NCBI RefSeq assembly: GCF_009601505.1
Contig: NZ_WITC01000070.1
Location: 69,020 to 133,019 of the forward strand
DNA length: 64,000 bases
DNA from: Sinorhizobium terangae
GTDB lineage: Bacteria > Pseudomonadota > Alphaproteobacteria > Rhizobiales > Rhizobiaceae
Reading direction: 5' to 3'
The notes below the pieces were generated by a model. It was given only the letters and a program-made list of their open reading frames with translations. It had not been told where the DNA came from and made no database searches. Both the position numbers and the translations under genes were made by a program. Positions within the stretch are counted from its first letter, which is position 1. The number at the start of each line of letters is the position of its first letter. Positions 39,796 to 49,724 of this stretch are shown here, one piece after another.

Positions 39796-40494
39796 TCAAT
39801 AATCGTCGTCTTCGTCGTCCTTGCGATCCGACTTCAGCGACTTCAGCTTGGCGAAGACGGCGTCGGCGTCGATTTCCTTCTCTTCCTCGCGGTCGAAGTT
39901 GTAGCCGAGCTTTTCGGTCTCCTGTGCTGCCTCCAGTGTCGCACCCGCCTCGGCTGCTGTCGGCAGCGGACGGCCCTTGGAGGCGCGTTCGACTTCGAGA
40001 TCGAGGTCGATCTGTGAGCAGAGGCCGAGCGTCACCGGATCCATAGGCGTCAGATTGGCCGAGTTCCAATGGGTGCGCTCGCGAATCTGCTCGATCGTCG
40101 TCTTCGTCGTGCCAACAAGCCGCGAAATCTGCGCGTCCTTCAGCTCGGGATGGTTGCGCACAAGCCAGAGGATGGCGTTCGGACGGTCCTGGCGCTTGGA
40201 GACCGGCGTGTAGCGCGGGCCCTTGCGCTTGGAGTCCGGAACGCGAACCTTCGGTTCGGAGAGCTTGAGCTTGTGGTTCGGGTTTGCCTCGCCGCGCGCG
40301 ATCTCGTCGCGAGAAAGCTGACCGGTGGCGATCGGATCGAGGCCCTTGATGCCCTGCGCCGATTCACCGTCGGCGATCGCTTTCACTTCGAGTGGGTGCA
40401 GCTTGCAGAACTGCGCGATCTGGTCGAATGACAGCGCTGTGTTGTCAACAAGCCAGACGGCGGTTGCCTTGGGCATAAGCAGTTGCTGAGCCAT
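39796..40494 (-). CDS. trcR: Cell-cycle transcriptional regulator TrcR (DUF1013)
   Basis: The 232-residue protein matches the DUF1013 family: MPKATAVWLVDNTALSFDQIA near the N-terminus, HPLEVKAIADGE, a helix-turn-helix-like DAQISRLVGTTKTTIEQIRERTHWN, and LTPMDPVTLGLCSQIDLD. A conserved acidic tail (DRKDDEDDDY) ends it. In Caulobacter, TrcR associates with RNA polymerase and supports transcription of cell-cycle genes such as ccrM; the same is likely here. It is between prpE and acsA, divergent from acsA, with its own predicted promoter and terminator. Confidence 0.9.
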   Translation of the reverse strand: MAQQLLMPKATAVWLVDNTALSFDQIAQFCKLHPLEVKAIADGESAQGIKGLDPIATGQLSRDEIARGEANPNHKLKLSEPKVRVPDSKRKGPRYTPVSKRQDRPNAILWLVRNHPELKDAQISRLVGTTKTTIEQIRERTHWNSANLTPMDPVTLGLCSQIDLDLEVERASKGRPLPTAAEAGATLEAAQETEKLGYNFDREEEKEIDADAVFAKLKSLKSDRKDDEDDDY

Positions 40495-40571
40495 GGATAT
40501 AGTCCTTTTGTCCGTCCGCGCCGGTGTCGCGGGCCGTGGAGTCTACCACTGATTTCCGGGAATTGAGCGCC

Positions 40572-40600
40572 TCTATACCGTCACTGTCGCGAAATTGCAA
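40572..40600 (-). promoter_or_regulatory. Predicted sigma-70 promoter of trcR
   Basis: On the minus strand the -35 TTGCAA (40595-40600) and -10 TATAGA (40572-40577) are separated by 17 bp, about 80 bp upstream of the trcR ATG. Confidence 0.5.
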
Positions 40601-40793
40601 TTCTTTCAGTGGCGATGTCCTTTTGTCTAATTGCGGGCGGGTTTTGACCTGCTATGAATTGTGACGGAACCATGGGCGGCTAGGAGTGTCGTCCCGGAGG
40701 GGGAAAAGTGTGTGCGGTTTTCCGCCGGCCCCCGCTGTCATTAAGAAACGATCACAAACGTGATCTGGCGAGGAATGCTCAGGGAGGAAACAC

Positions 40794-42743
40794 ATGTCCG
40801 TAAAGACCTATCCGGTTCCGAAATCCGCCAAGAGCCGGACGCTGCTCGACAACGCTGACTATCTGAAGTGGTACGAGGAGAGCGTTGCCGATCCGGACAA
40901 GTTCTGGGGCAAGCATGGCAGGCGGATCGATTGGTTCAAGCCCTACACCAAGGTCAAGAACACGTCCTTCAAGGGCAAAGTCTCGATCAAGTGGTACGAG
41001 GACGGCATTACCAACGTCTCCTACAACTGCATCGACCGCCATCTGAAGACCCATGGCGAGAAGACCGCGATCATCTGGGAGGGGGACAATCCCTACATCG
41101 ACAAGAAGATCACCTATAACCAGCTTTACGATCAGGTCTGCCGTCTCGCCAACGTGCTGAAGAAGCATGGTGTCAAGAAGGGCGATCGCGTCACCATCTA
41201 CATGCCGATGATTCCGGAAGCGGCCTATGCGATGCTCGCCTGTGCCCGTATCGGCGCCATCCATTCGGTCGTCTTCGGCGGCTTCTCACCGGACGCGCTC
41301 GCCGGCCGCATCGTCGACTGCGAATCCACTTTCGTCATCACCTGCGATGAAGGCGTGCGTGGCGGCAAACCGGTTCCGCTCAAGGAAAACACCGACACGG
41401 CGATCGATATTGCGGCCAAGCAGCACGTGATCGTCAACAAGGTACTGGTCGTGCGCCGCACCGGCGGGAAGACGGGCTGGGCACCAGGGCGCGACCTCTG
41501 GTACCACCAGGAAATCGCGACCGTGAAGCCGGACTGCCCGCCGGTGAAGATGAAGGCCGAGGATCCGCTGTTCATCCTCTACACCTCGGGCTCGACCGGC
41601 AAACCCAAGGGCGTGCTGCACACGACCGGCGGCTATCTCGTCTATGCGTCGATGACGCATGAATATGTCTTCGACTACCGCGACGGCGATATCTACTGGT
41701 GCACGGCCGATGTCGGCTGGGTCACCGGCCATTCCTACATTGTCTACGGCCCGCTCGCCAATGCGGCGACGACGCTGATGTTCGAAGGCGTGCCCAACTT
41801 CCCGGATGCCGGCCGCTTCTGGGAGGTCATCGACAAGCACAAGGTCAACGTCTTCTACACGGCGCCGACGGCGATCCGCTCGCTGATGGGTGCCGGCGAC
41901 GAGTTCGTCAAGCGCTCCTCGCGTTCGTCCGTGCGCCTGCTTGGCACCGTCGGCGAACCGATCAATCCGGAAGCCTGGGAATGGTACTACAATGTCGTCG
42001 GCGAACAGCGCTCGCCGATCGTCGATACCTGGTGGCAGACGGAAACGGGCGGCATCCTGATCACCCCGCTGCCGGGCGCGACCGATCTCAAGCCCGGTTC
42101 GGCGACCCGGCCCTTCTTCGGCGTCCAGCCGCAACTCGTCGACAACGAGGGCAATGTGCTCGAGGGTCCGGCCGACGGCAATCTCTGCATCACCGACAGC
42201 TGGCCCGGCCAGATGCGGACGGTCTATGGCGACCATGCCCGCTTCATTCAGACCTATTTCTCCACCTACAAGGGCAAGTATTTCACCGGCGACGGCTGCC
42301 GGCGCGACGAGGACGGCTACTACTGGATCACCGGCCGCGTCGATGACGTGCTCAATGTTTCCGGCCACCGCCTCGGCACGGCCGAGGTCGAGTCGGCGCT
42401 CGTCTCGCACCATCTCGTCTCGGAAGCGGCGGTCGTCGGCTATCCGCACCCGATCAAGGGACAGGGCATTTACTGCTATGTCTCATTGATGGCCGGCGAG
42501 ACCGGCAACGACGATCTTCGCCAGGCCCTCGTCAAGCATGTCCGCTCGGAAATCGGACCGATCGCCACGCCGGACAAGATCCAGTTCGCACCCGGGCTGC
42601 CGAAGACTCGATCCGGCAAGATCATGCGGCGCATTCTCCGCAAGATCGCCGAGGACGACTTTGGTTCTCTGGGCGACACTTCGACGCTTGCCGATCCCGC
42701 GGTGGTCGACGACCTGATTGCCAACCGCCAGAATCGGGCGTGA
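40794..42743 (+). CDS. acsA: Acetyl-CoA synthetase
   Basis: The 649-residue protein has Acs-type motifs: [49 protein letters not shown], and [20 protein letters not shown] with the lysine that acetylases control. It forms acetyl-CoA from acetate, ATP and CoA. AGGGAGGAAACAC gives a strong ribosome site. It is divergent from trcR. Length and motifs separate it from the propionate ligase gene nearby, so the window has two related acyl-CoA synthetases on either side of trcR. Confidence 0.95.
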   Translation: MSVKTYPVPKSAKSRTLLDNADYLKWYEESVADPDKFWGKHGRRIDWFKPYTKVKNTSFKGKVSIKWYEDGITNVSYNCIDRHLKTHGEKTAIIWEGDNPYIDKKITYNQLYDQVCRLANVLKKHGVKKGDRVTIYMPMIPEAAYAMLACARIGAIHSVVFGGFSPDALAGRIVDCESTFVITCDEGVRGGKPVPLKENTDTAIDIAAKQHVIVNKVLVVRRTGGKTGWAPGRDLWYHQEIATVKPDCPPVKMKAEDPLFILYTSGSTGKPKGVLHTTGGYLVYASMTHEYVFDYRDGDIYWCTADVGWVTGHSYIVYGPLANAATTLMFEGVPNFPDAGRFWEVIDKHKVNVFYTAPTAIRSLMGAGDEFVKRSSRSSVRLLGTVGEPINPEAWEWYYNVVGEQRSPIVDTWWQTETGGILITPLPGATDLKPGSATRPFFGVQPQLVDNEGNVLEGPADGNLCITDSWPGQMRTVYGDHARFIQTYFSTYKGKYFTGDGCRRDEDGYYWITGRVDDVLNVSGHRLGTAEVESALVSHHLVSEAAVVGYPHPIKGQGIYCYVSLMAGETGNDDLRQALVKHVRSEIGPIATPDKIQFAPGLPKTRSGKIMRRILRKIAEDDFGSLGDTSTLADPAVVDDLIANRQNRA

Positions 42744-43052
42744 TTTGAGTATAAGGGGTACGGCTGCCCCTCATCCGGCCTGCCGGCCACCTTCTCCCGC
42801 TCACGGGGCGAAGGAGACTCGAGGCACCGCCCGGCGCCAAAATCCCTCTCCCCGCATGCGGGGAGAGGGCTAGGGCGAGGAGCCGCCTCGGATAATTTGA
42901 GCAGTGACGATCCGAAACGTCGGGCACCGCTTCATTAGCCGGAGTCGTATAGATATTTGACGTGCCGAGAGGCGACTCCAGCAAGCTACGATCTCCGCAG
43001 CGTCATCGAATCGCCGATGAAATGATGATTCACTCTATCGAGACATGGCGCC
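42744..43052. other. Gene-free gap downstream of acsA
   Basis: The gap has a repeat cluster at 42765-42882 and about 170 bp with no recognisable gene, RNA or promoter. acsA and sdhAF4 converge here. Confidence 0.6.
42765..42882. repeat. GC-rich interspersed palindromic repeat cluster (copy 5)
   Basis: CCCCTCATCCGGCCTGCCGGCCACCTTCTCCCGC-TCACGGGGCGAAGG, then CCCTCTCCCCGCATGCGGGGAGAGGG. It has the same two-module arrangement as the 4.8-kb copy. Confidence 0.78.
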
Positions 43053-43253
43053 TCAGAAATCGATCGCCCGACCCTTGATCTCCCAATCGCCGAAGCGCGC
43101 CGGATCAAGGCCCCCGCGGCCGCCAAGCTCGGTCGGCATGACTTGTGGTTCCGCAGCGCGTCTTCTCTCCTCCGCCTCCTTCAGCGCACGAAGGGCGGCA
43201 GGCGGCAGCGGGCGCTTGGGGCGGTCGGGCGAATTGTCGTTGTCGTTCTGCAT
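43053..43253 (-). CDS. Succinate dehydrogenase assembly factor 4-like (DUF1674)
   Basis: The 66-residue protein ends in the DUF1674 signature GGRGGLDPARFGDWEIKGRAI, and the middle ALRALKEAEERRRA is a charged helix. SDHAF4 proteins bind the flavinylated SdhA subunit and aid assembly of complex II. I choose ATG 43253 (MQNDNDNSPDRPKRP); longer starts add 29 residues with no family match. A parS-like site lies upstream of this start, and htpX is divergent from it. Confidence 0.85.
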   Translation of the reverse strand: MQNDNDNSPDRPKRPLPPAALRALKEAEERRRAAEPQVMPTELGGRGGLDPARFGDWEIKGRAIDF

Positions 43254-43332
43254 GGGATCCCGGATTTCCGTGATATTGAAGAGCGTCGGGTTTATACCCA
43301 TCATATAAGCGGTTCCGTGCGAACGGAAACCC

Positions 43333-43348
43333 TGATTCACGTGAAACG
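43333..43348. other. parS-like site 7 (TGATTCACGTGAAACG)
   Basis: Fourteen of 16 match. It lies between the SdhAF4 and htpX genes. Confidence 0.68.
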
Positions 43349-43424
43349 TTCGTGAGAAACGGGCGGAACAGCCTGGATTCCATCGCCGAACGGATGACGA
43401 GACAAATATGCCTGGAGCTCATCC

Positions 43425-44384
43425 ATGAACCTCATGCGCACCGCAATGCTGCTTGCCGTCATGACCGTCCTCTTCATGGCCGTCGGCTACGCCATCGGCG
43501 GCCGAGGCGGCATGATGATCGCCCTTGTCATTGCCGCAGGCATGAACTTCTTCTCCTACTGGAATTCCGACCGCATGGTCTTGAGCATGTACCGGGCCCA
43601 GGAGGTCGATGAACGCACCGCGCCCGAATACTACGGGATCGTCCGCGGCCTGGCGCAGAATGCCGGTTTGCCGATGCCGCGTGTCTATGTCATCGACAGT
43701 CCGCAGCCGAACGCCTTTGCCACCGGCCGCAACCCTGAGAACGCCGCGGTCGCCGCCTCCACCGGCCTCTTGCAGTCGCTTTCCTACGAGGAAGTCGCCG
43801 GCGTCATGGCGCATGAGCTTGCGCATATCCAATATCGCGACACCTTGACGATGACGCTGACGGCGACGCTTGCCGGCGCGATTTCGATGCTCGGCAACTT
43901 TGCCTTTTTCTTCGGCGGTAACCGCGACAACAACAATCCGCTCGGCTTCATCGGCGTCCTTGTCGCGATGATCGTCGCGCCGCTCGCGGCGATGCTGGTG
44001 CAGATGGCGATCAGCCGTACCCGCGAATATTCCGCTGACCGGCGCGGCGCAGAAATCTGCGGCAATCCGCTCTGGCTGTCCTCGGCACTGCAGAAAATCG
44101 CCGGTGCCGCTCACGTGATCCACAATGACGACGCCGAGCGCAACCCGGCGACCGCGCATATGTTCATCATCAATCCGCTTTCCGGCGAACGGATGGACAA
44201 TCTCTTTTCGACCCATCCGAATACCGAAAATCGCGTGGCGGCGCTGGAGGAGATGGCACGTGGGATGTCGACGGGCTCGACGCCGGCGGTCCGCACTGAT
44301 AATCCCGTGCGCAAATCGCGCTCTGTCCCGAAAACTGGCTGGGGTCGCGGTGGTTCCGAACCGCCCAAAGGTCCCTGGTCCTGA
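43425..44384 (+). CDS. htpX: Membrane zinc metalloprotease HtpX
   Basis: The 319-residue protein has two N-terminal membrane helices ([20 protein letters not shown] and [14 protein letters not shown]) and the zinc motif HELAH (His130, Glu131, His134). More helices follow ([13 protein letters not shown] and [21 protein letters not shown]), then [18 protein letters not shown] with the third ligand. It degrades misfolded membrane proteins. The final 40 residues are basic and low-complexity. The stop overlaps the next start by one base (TGATG). Confidence 0.94.
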   Translation: MNLMRTAMLLAVMTVLFMAVGYAIGGRGGMMIALVIAAGMNFFSYWNSDRMVLSMYRAQEVDERTAPEYYGIVRGLAQNAGLPMPRVYVIDSPQPNAFATGRNPENAAVAASTGLLQSLSYEEVAGVMAHELAHIQYRDTLTMTLTATLAGAISMLGNFAFFFGGNRDNNNPLGFIGVLVAMIVAPLAAMLVQMAISRTREYSADRRGAEICGNPLWLSSALQKIAGAAHVIHNDDAERNPATAHMFIINPLSGERMDNLFSTHPNTENRVAALEEMARGMSTGSTPAVRTDNPVRKSRSVPKTGWGRGGSEPPKGPWS

Positions 44385-45784
44385 TGCCCGAGAAAAACGA
44401 TTCACGCCCGAAACGAACCCGAGCTCAGAAGGCAGCGCCGAGCCGCACCGGTGCCGCGATGGCGGAGAAGCCGGGGTTGAAGAGCCGCCAGGCGGCGGCG
44501 AAGATCCTGGCGGCCGTCGTCGACCGCAAGACCTCTCTCGACGGCATGCTCGACCAGGAGCACGGCAATCCGGTCTATCGCGAACTCAATGACGCCGATC
44601 GGGCGCTGGTGCGCGCCATCCTCAATTCGGCGCTCCGGCATCTGCCACGCATTCGGGCGGCAATCGATTCTCTGCTGCAGACGCCGCTGCCGGAAGGGGC
44701 GCGTGCGCTCGATCACGTACTGACGGTTGCCGCGGCGCAGATTCTCTATCTCGACATTCCGGATCATTCCGCCGTCGACCTTGCCGTGGAGCAGGCGCAG
44801 GGCGATCCGCGCAATCGCCGTTTCGCGAGTCTCGTCAATGCCGTTCTTCGCCGGCTCTCGCGCGAAAAGGACGCCATTCTCGACAAGATGAAAACCATTC
44901 CGGCAATGCCGGACTGGTTTTACGAAAGGCTCGTGGTACATTACGGCCGGGACGAGGCCGAGCGCATATCGGCGGCGCAAGAGATTTCGGCCGCAATCGA
45001 TCTGTCGGTGAAGTCAGACCCCGACGCCTGGGCCGAGCGTCTCGCGGGCACGGTTCTTCCGACCGGTTCGGTCCGGCTTGGAACCTTCTCGGGCACCATT
45101 CCGGCTTTGCCGGGATTTTCGGAAGGGGAGTGGTGGGTCCAGGACGCGGCTGCCTCGATTCCGGCGCGCCTCTTCGGCGATCTGGCCGGCAAGAGCGTCG
45201 TCGACCTCTGCGCGGCTCCGGGCGGCAAGACGGCACAGCTGATCCTCGCCGGAGCAAACGTGACGGCGCTCGATCAGTCGTCAAGCCGCTTGCGGCGCCT
45301 GAAGACCAACCTCGCGCGGCTTGGGCTTGAGGCCCGGACGAAGGAAGTCAACATGGCTGACTTCCAACCGGAGGAACTCTTCGATGCGGCGCTGCTCGAC
45401 GCTCCCTGCTCCTCTACTGGAACGACGCGCCGTCATCCGGATGTGCTCTGGACGAAGGGGCCGGAGGACGTCGAGAAGCTTGCCGGGCTGCAGGAGCGGT
45501 TGCTGCGCCACGCGCTGACCGTGGTGAAGCCCGGCGGGCTGGTGGTCTTTTCCAATTGCTCGCTCGATCCGCGCGAAGGCGAGGAGGTTGTCGCGCGCGT
45601 CGTCGGCGACGGCGAGGATTGTGAACGCGTGCCCATTGCTGCTGCCGATTGGCCGGGTCTCGGCGAGGCGATCACAGAACTCGGCGAGTTTCGCACGACG
45701 CCCGCCATGCTGCCGCTTGCAGCACCATTCGCCGGCGGGCTCGACGGTTTCTATGCCGCGGTGCTTCGCCGCAAGCGTGCCTAA
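44384..45784 (+). CDS. rsmB: NOL1/NOP2/Sun-type RNA (cytosine-5) methyltransferase, RsmB-like
   Basis: The 466-residue protein has a NusB-like N-terminal domain (SRQAAAKILAAVVDRKTSLD, then LNDADRALVRAILNSALRHL) and a C-terminal SAM methyltransferase. Motif I is VVDLCAAPGGKT, and the two cysteines lie in DAPCSSTGTTRRHPDV and VFSNCSLDPREGEEV. RsmB methylates C967 of 16S rRNA; the NusB-like domain argues for this over other RCMTs. The first 30 residues are basic and not conserved. It is coupled to htpX by a one-base overlap. Confidence 0.9.
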   Translation: MPEKNDSRPKRTRAQKAAPSRTGAAMAEKPGLKSRQAAAKILAAVVDRKTSLDGMLDQEHGNPVYRELNDADRALVRAILNSALRHLPRIRAAIDSLLQTPLPEGARALDHVLTVAAAQILYLDIPDHSAVDLAVEQAQGDPRNRRFASLVNAVLRRLSREKDAILDKMKTIPAMPDWFYERLVVHYGRDEAERISAAQEISAAIDLSVKSDPDAWAERLAGTVLPTGSVRLGTFSGTIPALPGFSEGEWWVQDAAASIPARLFGDLAGKSVVDLCAAPGGKTAQLILAGANVTALDQSSSRLRRLKTNLARLGLEARTKEVNMADFQPEELFDAALLDAPCSSTGTTRRHPDVLWTKGPEDVEKLAGLQERLLRHALTVVKPGGLVVFSNCSLDPREGEEVVARVVGDGEDCERVPIAAADWPGLGEAITELGEFRTTPAMLPLAAPFAGGLDGFYAAVLRRKRA

Positions 45785-46102
45785 AGATCAACCGATGTCG
45801 ACGCAATGGCCGCCGTCAACAGGCTGTTTTGCCGCGACAATTGACGCTATCGGGCCGTCGGCCTATCAATATTTACAGGATTGATAAAAGTTTAATGGTC
45901 TTTCCGGCACCATCTGCTGGAAAGGGATTCTGGCGCGAGCCGGGCATGCGCTGCAGCGCCGCGCGTCTTTCTGGGCGCCAAGGTCGCTGTAGCACTTGGA
46001 ATTGCTGCATGTCCCCTGAATCGGAGTAGATTTTAGGACGTGCAGCAGCCTCAGGCGCTTCGAAAGGGTCCGTTGCAGGCATAAGGAAACCGACGGGCGC
46101 TG
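45785..46102. other. Gene-free gap before heparinase-like gene
   Basis: It holds a RIME-like element at 45951-46048. The remaining roughly 200 bp, including AT-rich ATATTTACAGGATTGATAAAAGTTTAATGG near 45870-45900, may hold the downstream promoter; I see no good match. Confidence 0.55.
45951..46048. repeat. RIME-like element, copy 5 (degenerate second palindrome)
   Basis: CTGCAGCGCCGCGCGTC...GGTCGCTGTAGCACTTGGAATTGCTGCATG matches the first half. The second palindrome (GTCCCCTGAATCGGAGTAGATTTTAGGACGTGC) is diverged. Confidence 0.72.
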
Positions 46103-47788
46103 ATGGTGTTTTCCGGTAAGCAAAGGCTTCTTTACCTGTATCTGCGGGAGGGCTGGCGCCGATTTTCGCGCCGCATCGCGCTCGGCCGCTCGACGGCGAT
46201 GCGCTTTGCCGGATCAACGCCCGATCGGCTGATCGTTGCGCCGACCGACTTGAGGGCGATCGATCCCTTCGTTGCCGAAGAGATCCTTGCGGGCCGCTTT
46301 CCGCTCGCCGGCCGCGTGCTCGATACTGAAGGTGAATCCCCCTTCGAGATCGATTTGCCGTCGCACGAGTTTGCGGTCCGGCTCCATTCCTTCGGCTGGC
46401 TCAGGCATCTGCGCGCGATCCGCGACGATGCCGGCTATGTCAGGCTCCGACAGATCGTCGACGACTGGATCGGCAGCCACGGCCGCACCATCGGCGGCAT
46501 CTCCTGGGAAGCCGACGTAATCGCCCAGCGCATCATCGCCTGGCTGTCGCATTCGCCGGTGGTGCTCAGAAACGCCGAACACGGGTTCTACCGCCGCTTC
46601 CTTAAAAGCCTGGCTTTCCAGGTTCGCTACCTTCGGCACATTGCGGATACGGTCTGCGACGGCGAGGCGCGCCTGCGCGTGCGCATGGCGCTCGCCATGG
46701 CATCCGTGTCGATGCCGGCGTCCGCTTCCGCCATCCGTAAGGCCTCCCGCAATCTCGATTTGGAACTCGATCGCCAGATCCTGCCGGACGGAGCGCATTC
46801 TTCGCGCAGCCCCAGAGCGGGGCTCGAGCTTCTGCTAGATCTGCTGCCGCTCAGGCAAACCTATGTCAATCTTGGCCACGATGTGCCCTCGCGGCTTATT
46901 CCCTGCATCGACCGGATGTATCCGGCCTTGCGTTTCTTCCGCCACCAGGGCGGCGAACTCGCGCTTTTCAATGGCGCGACCTCCGTTCTGGCGCACGAAC
47001 TCGCCTCGGTGCTGCGATATGACGAAACGGCCGGCGAGCCGTTTCACTCGCTGCCCCATGCAAATTATGAGCGGCTGTCGCTCGGCGAAACCGTCGTCAT
47101 CATGGATACCGGGCGCCCGCTTTCGATCGACCTTTCGCGCAGTGCCCATGCGGGCTGCCTCTCCTTCGAGATGTCATCGGGCAGGAACCGCTTCGTCATC
47201 AACTCCGGCGCACCGAAGTTTGCCGGCGAGCGATTCCGCCAGATGGCCCGGGCGACCGCCGCGCATTCCACGGTGACGGTCAACGATACGTCCTCGTGCC
47301 GCTTTTCCCATTCGCGTTTCCTCGGGCCGATCATGACGTCCGGGCTCTCGGCGGTGCTGGTCGAGCGAAAGGACGAGCCGGGCCGCATCCAGTCCATCTG
47401 GGCCAGTCACGACGGCTATCTCGCCTCTTTCGGCCTGCTTCATGAACGCGATATCAGCGTCTTGAACGGAGGCCGGCTGCTTCGTGGCCGCGATCGCCTT
47501 TCGCGAGGGGATGGCGGCGATCCGGATGCCGCCAGCGCCGCCATTGCAGTCGCCCGCTTTCATATCCACCCCGCGATCGCGATGCGGCGGGCGAGCGACA
47601 GCGAGGTCTATCTCGCCGCGCCCGATGGTGAAGCCTGGCTCTTCGCCTGCCGGGATGGGGAACTGGCGATCGAGGAGGATATCTTCTTCGCCGACCCCTC
47701 GGGTGTGCGCGCCTCCTCGCAGATAACCGTCACCTTTGCCGTCGCTGCACAGCCCGAAATCCAGTGGACCCTTACCCGCGAGAGCTAG
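46103..47788 (+). CDS. Heparinase II/III family protein
   Basis: The 561-residue protein fits the bacterial heparinase II/III-like group. The N-terminal half is helical (WLRHLRAIRDDAGYVRLRQIVDDW, ISWEADVIAQRIIAWLSHSP, FQVRYLRHIADTVCDGEARL), consistent with an alpha/alpha toroid. The C-terminal half contains GCLSFEMSSGRNRFVINSG, ARATAAHSTVTVNDTSSCRF and VLVERKDEPGRIQSIWASHDGYL, the beta-sandwich with the catalytic-region histidine. Such enzymes cleave uronic-acid polysaccharides by elimination. No signal peptide is seen, and the native substrate is unknown. It lies between an rRNA methyltransferase gene and purH, a neighbourhood that gives no hint. Confidence 0.82.
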   Translation: MVFSGKQRLLYLYLREGWRRFSRRIALGRSTAMRFAGSTPDRLIVAPTDLRAIDPFVAEEILAGRFPLAGRVLDTEGESPFEIDLPSHEFAVRLHSFGWLRHLRAIRDDAGYVRLRQIVDDWIGSHGRTIGGISWEADVIAQRIIAWLSHSPVVLRNAEHGFYRRFLKSLAFQVRYLRHIADTVCDGEARLRVRMALAMASVSMPASASAIRKASRNLDLELDRQILPDGAHSSRSPRAGLELLLDLLPLRQTYVNLGHDVPSRLIPCIDRMYPALRFFRHQGGELALFNGATSVLAHELASVLRYDETAGEPFHSLPHANYERLSLGETVVIMDTGRPLSIDLSRSAHAGCLSFEMSSGRNRFVINSGAPKFAGERFRQMARATAAHSTVTVNDTSSCRFSHSRFLGPIMTSGLSAVLVERKDEPGRIQSIWASHDGYLASFGLLHERDISVLNGGRLLRGRDRLSRGDGGDPDAASAAIAVARFHIHPAIAMRRASDSEVYLAAPDGEAWLFACRDGELAIEEDIFFADPSGVRASSQITVTFAVAAQPEIQWTLTRES

Positions 47789-47933
47789 GTCCTGAGCCTA
47801 GGGCGTCGCCTATTTTCCGCTGTTGGCCGTGGCGAAGGTTTCTTCACGGGGCAAGCTATGCTAACGGGCAGCCATCCCAATCGCCGGCACCTTTCCTCCC
47901 CAAGCGTCCGGCGCCGCCAAAGGAGCATGGTTG

Positions 47934-49544
47934 ATGGCTGTCGCCTCCAAGAAAATCCCCGCCCCGGACGAAGTCCGGATCCGCACCGCCCTCCTCTCGG
48001 TTTCCGACAAGACCGGCATCGTCGAGCTCGCGCGTGCTCTTCATGACAAGGGCGTACGCCTTGTTTCCACCGGCGGCACGCACAAGGCACTGTCGGACGC
48101 CGGGCTTCCGGTCAGCGACGTTTCTGAACTGACCGGCTTTCCGGAGGTCATGGATGGCCGCGTCAAGACGCTTCACCCCGATGTTCATGGCGGCCTGCTC
48201 GCCATTCGCGATGATGCCGAGCACGTCGCGGCGATGGGCAAGCACGGCATCACCGCCATCGATCTCGCCGTCATCAATCTCTATCCGTTCGAGGAGGTTC
48301 GCGCCAAGGGCGGCGATTATCCGACGACGGTCGAGAACATCGACATCGGCGGTCCGGCGATGATCCGGGCTTCGGCGAAGAACCATGCCTATGTGACGAT
48401 CGTCACCGATCCTGCCGACTATGCGCCGCTGCTCGAAGAAATCGCCGGCGGCACGACGCGCTATGCCTTCCGCCAGAAAATGGCCGCAAAGGCTTATGCC
48501 CGCACGGCCGCCTACGATGCCGCGATCTCCAACTGGTTCGCCGACGTTCTCGATACGCCGATGCCGCGGCATCGCGTGATTGGCGGCGTGCTCAAGGAGG
48601 AGATGCGCTACGGCGAAAACCCGCATCAGAAGGCAGGCTTCTACGTGACCGGCGAAAACCGGCCGGGGGTCGCGACCGCCACGCTGCTGCAGGGCAAGCA
48701 GCTTTCCTACAACAACATCAACGACACCGACGCCGCCTTCGAGCTCGTGGCCGAGTTCCTGCCGGAGAAGGCGCCGGCCTGCGCCATCATCAAGCACGCC
48801 AACCCCTGCGGCGTCGCGACGGCGCCGTCGCTTGCGGAAGCCTACCGCCGGGCGCTTGCCTGCGATTCCACCTCCGCCTTCGGCGGTATCATCGCGCTCA
48901 ACCAGGAGCTCGATGCCGAGACGGCGGACGAGATCGTCAAGCTCTTCACGGAAGTCATCATTGCACCGTCGGTCAGCGACGAGGCGAAGGCGATCATCGC
49001 GCGCAAGCCGAACCTTCGGCTGCTCGCGACCGGCGGCTTGCCGGATCCGCGCGTGCCGGGTCTTTCCGCAAAGACGGTCGCAGGCGGCCTGCTCGTCCAG
49101 ACGCGCGACAACGGCATGGTCGAGGATCTCGAACTCAAGGTCGTGACCAAGCGCGCACCGACCGCGCAGGAGCTCGAAGACATGAAATTCGCCTTCAAGG
49201 TGGCGAAGCACGTCAAGTCGAACGCCATCGTCTATGCCAAGGACGGCCAGACGGCCGGCATCGGTGCCGGTCAGATGAGCCGCGTCGATTCGGCCCGGAT
49301 TGCCGCCATCAAGGCGGAGGAAGCCGCCAAGGCGCTGGGACTCGCCGAACCGCTGACCCGCGGCTCGGCTGTCGCATCGGAGGCCTTCCTGCCCTTCGCC
49401 GACGGCCTCCTGTCGGCAATCGCCGCCGGCGCCACGGCCGTCATCCAGCCGGGCGGCTCGATGCGTGACGAAGAGGTGATCGCCGCGGCAAACGAGCACA
49501 ACGTTGCCATGGTCTTCACCGGCATGCGCCATTTCCGGCATTGA
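47934..49544 (+). CDS. purH: Bifunctional AICAR formyltransferase / IMP cyclohydrolase
   Basis: The 536-residue protein has both domains. The N-terminal IMP cyclohydrolase (MGS-like) includes [35 protein letters not shown] and [17 protein letters not shown]. The C-terminal transformylase has [20 protein letters not shown] residues, [13 protein letters not shown], and [19 protein letters not shown]. It does the last two steps of IMP synthesis. ATG 47934 has AGGAG eight bases upstream; an ATG seven bases earlier is out of frame. The 145-bp leader has a CCGTG/CACGG hairpin of unknown role. Confidence 0.96.
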   Translation: MAVASKKIPAPDEVRIRTALLSVSDKTGIVELARALHDKGVRLVSTGGTHKALSDAGLPVSDVSELTGFPEVMDGRVKTLHPDVHGGLLAIRDDAEHVAAMGKHGITAIDLAVINLYPFEEVRAKGGDYPTTVENIDIGGPAMIRASAKNHAYVTIVTDPADYAPLLEEIAGGTTRYAFRQKMAAKAYARTAAYDAAISNWFADVLDTPMPRHRVIGGVLKEEMRYGENPHQKAGFYVTGENRPGVATATLLQGKQLSYNNINDTDAAFELVAEFLPEKAPACAIIKHANPCGVATAPSLAEAYRRALACDSTSAFGGIIALNQELDAETADEIVKLFTEVIIAPSVSDEAKAIIARKPNLRLLATGGLPDPRVPGLSAKTVAGGLLVQTRDNGMVEDLELKVVTKRAPTAQELEDMKFAFKVAKHVKSNAIVYAKDGQTAGIGAGQMSRVDSARIAAIKAEEAAKALGLAEPLTRGSAVASEAFLPFADGLLSAIAAGATAVIQPGGSMRDEEVIAAANEHNVAMVFTGMRHFRH

Positions 49545-49610
49545 GTGGCTCAAGCGTCACTACGCAAGCGGGCGCAGCGCTGTAACAGTTGAGCACCCCC
49601 GCTCGCCTCT

Positions 49611-49641
49611 CGTCATCCTCGGGACAAGCCCGAGAATGACG
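49611..49641. repeat. Short palindromic repeat downstream of purH
   Basis: CGTCATCCTCGGG-ACAAG-CCCGAGAATGACG is a near-perfect inverted repeat of a type often dispersed in rhizobial genomes. It may act as a Rho-independent stop or mRNA stabiliser, but there is no T-run. Confidence 0.65.
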
Positions 49642-49724
49642 GCCGAGTGGTGCGCGGACACTATTCACGCCGTTCACCCTTCGAGGTGGCAACGCCCCCG
49701 CGCCTGCCGCGCAACGGGCCTTTT

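Noticed and set aside
44108..44123. Ninth parS-like site (CGCTCACGTGATCCAC) in htpX
   Set aside because: Only the TCACGTGA core matches; flanking bases diverge.
47789..47933. Possible ZTP riboswitch in the purH leader
   Set aside because: ZTP riboswitches do occur upstream of purH in some proteobacteria, and a CCGTG/CACGG hairpin is here, but I could not find the conserved pseudoknot segments. A covariance-model search would decide.
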